13,175 nt of DNA from Xanthobacteraceae bacterium. Its GTDB lineage: Bacteria; Pseudomonadota; Alphaproteobacteria; Rhizobiales; Xanthobacteraceae. The stretch's first letter is position 1. Every line of letters starts with the position of its first letter. Below the pieces are notes generated by a model. It worked only from the letters and a program-made list of their open reading frames with translations, had not been told where the DNA came from and did not search any database. The stretch is taken from NCBI GenBank assembly GCA_030040825.1, contig JASHSY010000097.1, positions 1 through 13,175 of the forward strand, written 5' to 3'. Position numbers and translations under genes: made by a program. Shown piece after piece: positions 11,437-13,175 of the stretch.

Positions 11437-13175
11437 ATGAACGTCTCCGAACCATTCATTCTGCGGCCAGTCGGAACAACGCTGCTGATGGCGGCGATCA
11501 TGCTATCCGGCTTGGTCGCTTATACGTTCTTGCCGCTTTCCACTCTGCCTGAGGTTGATTATCCGACCATCCAGGTCTCGACCTTCTATCCTGGCGCTAG
11601 CCCGGAGGTGATGACGTCTTCGATCACCGCCCCGCTCGAGCGGCAGCTCGGGCAGATGCCGGGATTGAATCAGATGACATCGGCAAGCTCCGCCGGCGCT
11701 TCTGTCATTACCCTTCAGTTCAGCCTCGATCTCAGCCTCGACGTGGCCGAACAGGAAGTTCAGGCGGCGATCAACGCCGCCAACAACTTGCTGCCGAGCG
11801 ACCTGCCGATTCCGCCGGTCTACGCCAAGATCAATCCTGCGGACGCGCCCATCCTGACGCTGGCGGTCACCTCGAAGACCATGTCGCTGACCGATCTTGA
11901 AGATTTGAGCGAGACCCGGTTGGCGCAGAAGATTTCGCAACTCAATGGCGTTGGATTGGTCAGCATCAGCGGCGGACACAGGCCGGCGGTGCGGATCCAG
12001 TTCAAACCGCAGGCACTGGCCGCCTACGGTATCAACATTGACGACGTCCGTACCACGATCGGTAATTTCAACGTCAACACGCCGAAGGGGAATTTCGACG
12101 GTCCGGCCCAGGCTACCACCATCAACGCCAACGACCAGATCACCGACGCCGCGCAATACGCCAAAACCATCATCGCCTATCGCAACGGCGATCCGGTGCG
12201 GCTTTCGGACGTGGCCGACGTCATCGGCGGAACCGAAAACACCAAACTCGGCGCCTGGGCGAACACGACACCGGCCATCATTCTCAACGTCCAGCGGCAG
12301 CCCGGCGCCAACATCATCGAGGTGGTAAACCGCATTACAGCGCTATTGCCGCGCATCACCGCCACGCTTCCCTCAGCCATCGATGTCGGCGTGTTGAGCG
12401 ACCGCACCGTCACTATTCGCGCATCGGTGGCCGACGTCGAATTCGAACTCGGTCTCGCCGTCGTCCTGGTCGTCATCGTGATTTTTTTCTTCCTTCGCAC
12501 GATCCCGGGGACCGTCATTCCCAGCCTGTCGGTGCCGCTGTCATTGGTCGGCACGCTGGGTGCCATGTATCTGCTCGGTTTTAGCCTCGATAACCTGTCG
12601 CTGATGGCGCTGACCATCGCCACTGGTTTTGTGGTCGACGATGCCATCGTCATGATCGAGAACATCGCCCGTTACGTCGAAGGCGGAATGGATCCGCTTG
12701 CTGCCGCGCTGCGCGGCTCGCAGCAGATCGGCTTCACCATCATATCGCTGACGATCTCGCTGATCGCCGTGCTCATTCCGCTGTTGTTCATGGGCGAAGT
12801 TGTCGGTCGGCTGTTCCATGAATTCGCCATCACACTCGCCGTCACCATTGTGATCTCGGCAGTGGTGTCACTGACGCTGGTGCCGATGATGTGCGCCAAG
12901 CTGATCCGCCACCAGCCGGACGCCGAACGCTCACGCTTCGATTTGCAGGCCGAGCATGTTTTCAACTCAACAATTGCGCTTTACGGCCGCGCGCTGAACT
13001 GGGTGCTCGACCGCCAGCCACTGACACTATTGGTCGCCATCCTGACGCTGGCGCTCACGCTGCTCCTCTACTTCTTGATCCCCAAGGGCTTCTTCCCGGT
13101 GCAGGACACCGGCATGATTCAGGGCATTTCCGAAGCGTCGCAGAGCATCTCCTACGACGCCATGGCCAAGCTCCA
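11437..13175 (+). CDS. mdtB: RND efflux pump, inner-membrane subunit (MdtB-like), 3' end cut off by window edge
   Basis: Proton-driven inner-membrane transporter of the HAE1/RND family; 579 codons are present of roughly 1040 expected. Seen: short cytoplasmic start MNVSEPFILRPV, TM1 about 14-33, first periplasmic porter domain about 34-335 (including the family-typical YPTIQVSTFYPGASPEVM), then TM2 about 338-356, TM3 about 361-381, TM4 about 388-408, TM5 about 434-455, TM6 about 465-487 and TM7 about 528-547. TM4 carries the proton-relay pair D401-D402 in VVDDAIVMIEN. After TM7, IPKGFFPVQDTGMIQG begins the second periplasmic domain. Intact up to the edge with no frameshift. The ATG at 11437 is the family-like start; the ribosome-binding site is weak. 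The MdtA-like adaptor upstream makes MdtB the best guess, and a second pump gene (MdtC-like) may follow outside the window. Substrates are unknown. Confidence 0.94.
   Translation, partial: MNVSEPFILRPVGTTLLMAAIMLSGLVAYTFLPLSTLPEVDYPTIQVSTFYPGASPEVMTSSITAPLERQLGQMPGLNQMTSASSAGASVITLQFSLDLSLDVAEQEVQAAINAANNLLPSDLPIPPVYAKINPADAPILTLAVTSKTMSLTDLEDLSETRLAQKISQLNGVGLVSISGGHRPAVRIQFKPQALAAYGINIDDVRTTIGNFNVNTPKGNFDGPAQATTINANDQITDAAQYAKTIIAYRNGDPVRLSDVADVIGGTENTKLGAWANTTPAIILNVQRQPGANIIEVVNRITALLPRITATLPSAIDVGVLSDRTVTIRASVADVEFELGLAVVLVVIVIFFFLRTIPGTVIPSLSVPLSLVGTLGAMYLLGFSLDNLSLMALTIATGFVVDDAIVMIENIARYVEGGMDPLAAALRGSQQIGFTIISLTISLIAVLIPLLFMGEVVGRLFHEFAITLAVTIVISAVVSLTLVPMMCAKLIRHQPDAERSRFDLQAEHVFNSTIALYGRALNWVLDRQPLTLLVAILTLALTLLLYFLIPKGFFPVQDTGMIQGISEASQSISYDAMAKL

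Overview
The window looks like chromosomal DNA from an alphaproteobacterium, most likely in the Hyphomicrobiales (Bradyrhizobium/Rhodopseudomonas/Xanthobacteraceae side). This is inferred from uniform GC-rich coding, the pairing of a sigma-54 response regulator with a large proline/alanine-rich L,D-transpeptidase, and a degenerate palindrome resembling the short intergenic repeats I recall from Bradyrhizobium-type genomes. No database search was possible, so the taxon is an inference. There are no tRNAs, rRNAs, insertion sequences, phage genes or CRISPR arrays.

Layout. 1-1725 (-): most of an M3-family oligoendopeptidase F, its C-terminus cut by the left edge. 1830-2693 (+): a DJ-1/PfpI-type protein, divergent from the peptidase. 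2710-3990 (-): a major facilitator transporter, convergent with the PfpI gene, whose 5' end looks damaged because no first transmembrane helix can be found. 4084-5601 (+): an NtrC-type sigma-54 response regulator. 5770-7920 (+): an exported L,D-transpeptidase with scaffold, peptidoglycan-binding and YkuD catalytic domains. 7921-8341: a noncoding stretch with several inverted repeats. 8342-9889, 10006-11307 and 11437-13175 (+): outer-membrane factor, periplasmic adaptor and inner-membrane pump of an RND tripartite efflux system, the pump cut by the right edge. The adaptor and pump resemble MdtA and MdtB.

How the genes relate. The response regulator and L,D-transpeptidase are adjacent and co-oriented, suggesting phosphorylation-dependent control of 3-3 peptidoglycan cross-linking or a shared envelope-stress role, although no sigma-54 promoter is visible between them. 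The three efflux genes form one transport unit spanning both membranes. The left-hand genes (peptidase, PfpI, MFS) appear to be unrelated housekeeping or accessory genes.

Novelty. I see no strong evidence for an undescribed multi-gene system. The most useful second looks are the damaged MFS start, the regulator/transpeptidase pair with a hairpin next to the transpeptidase ribosome-binding site, the long low-complexity linker of the transpeptidase, and the palindromic repeat inside the efflux operon.
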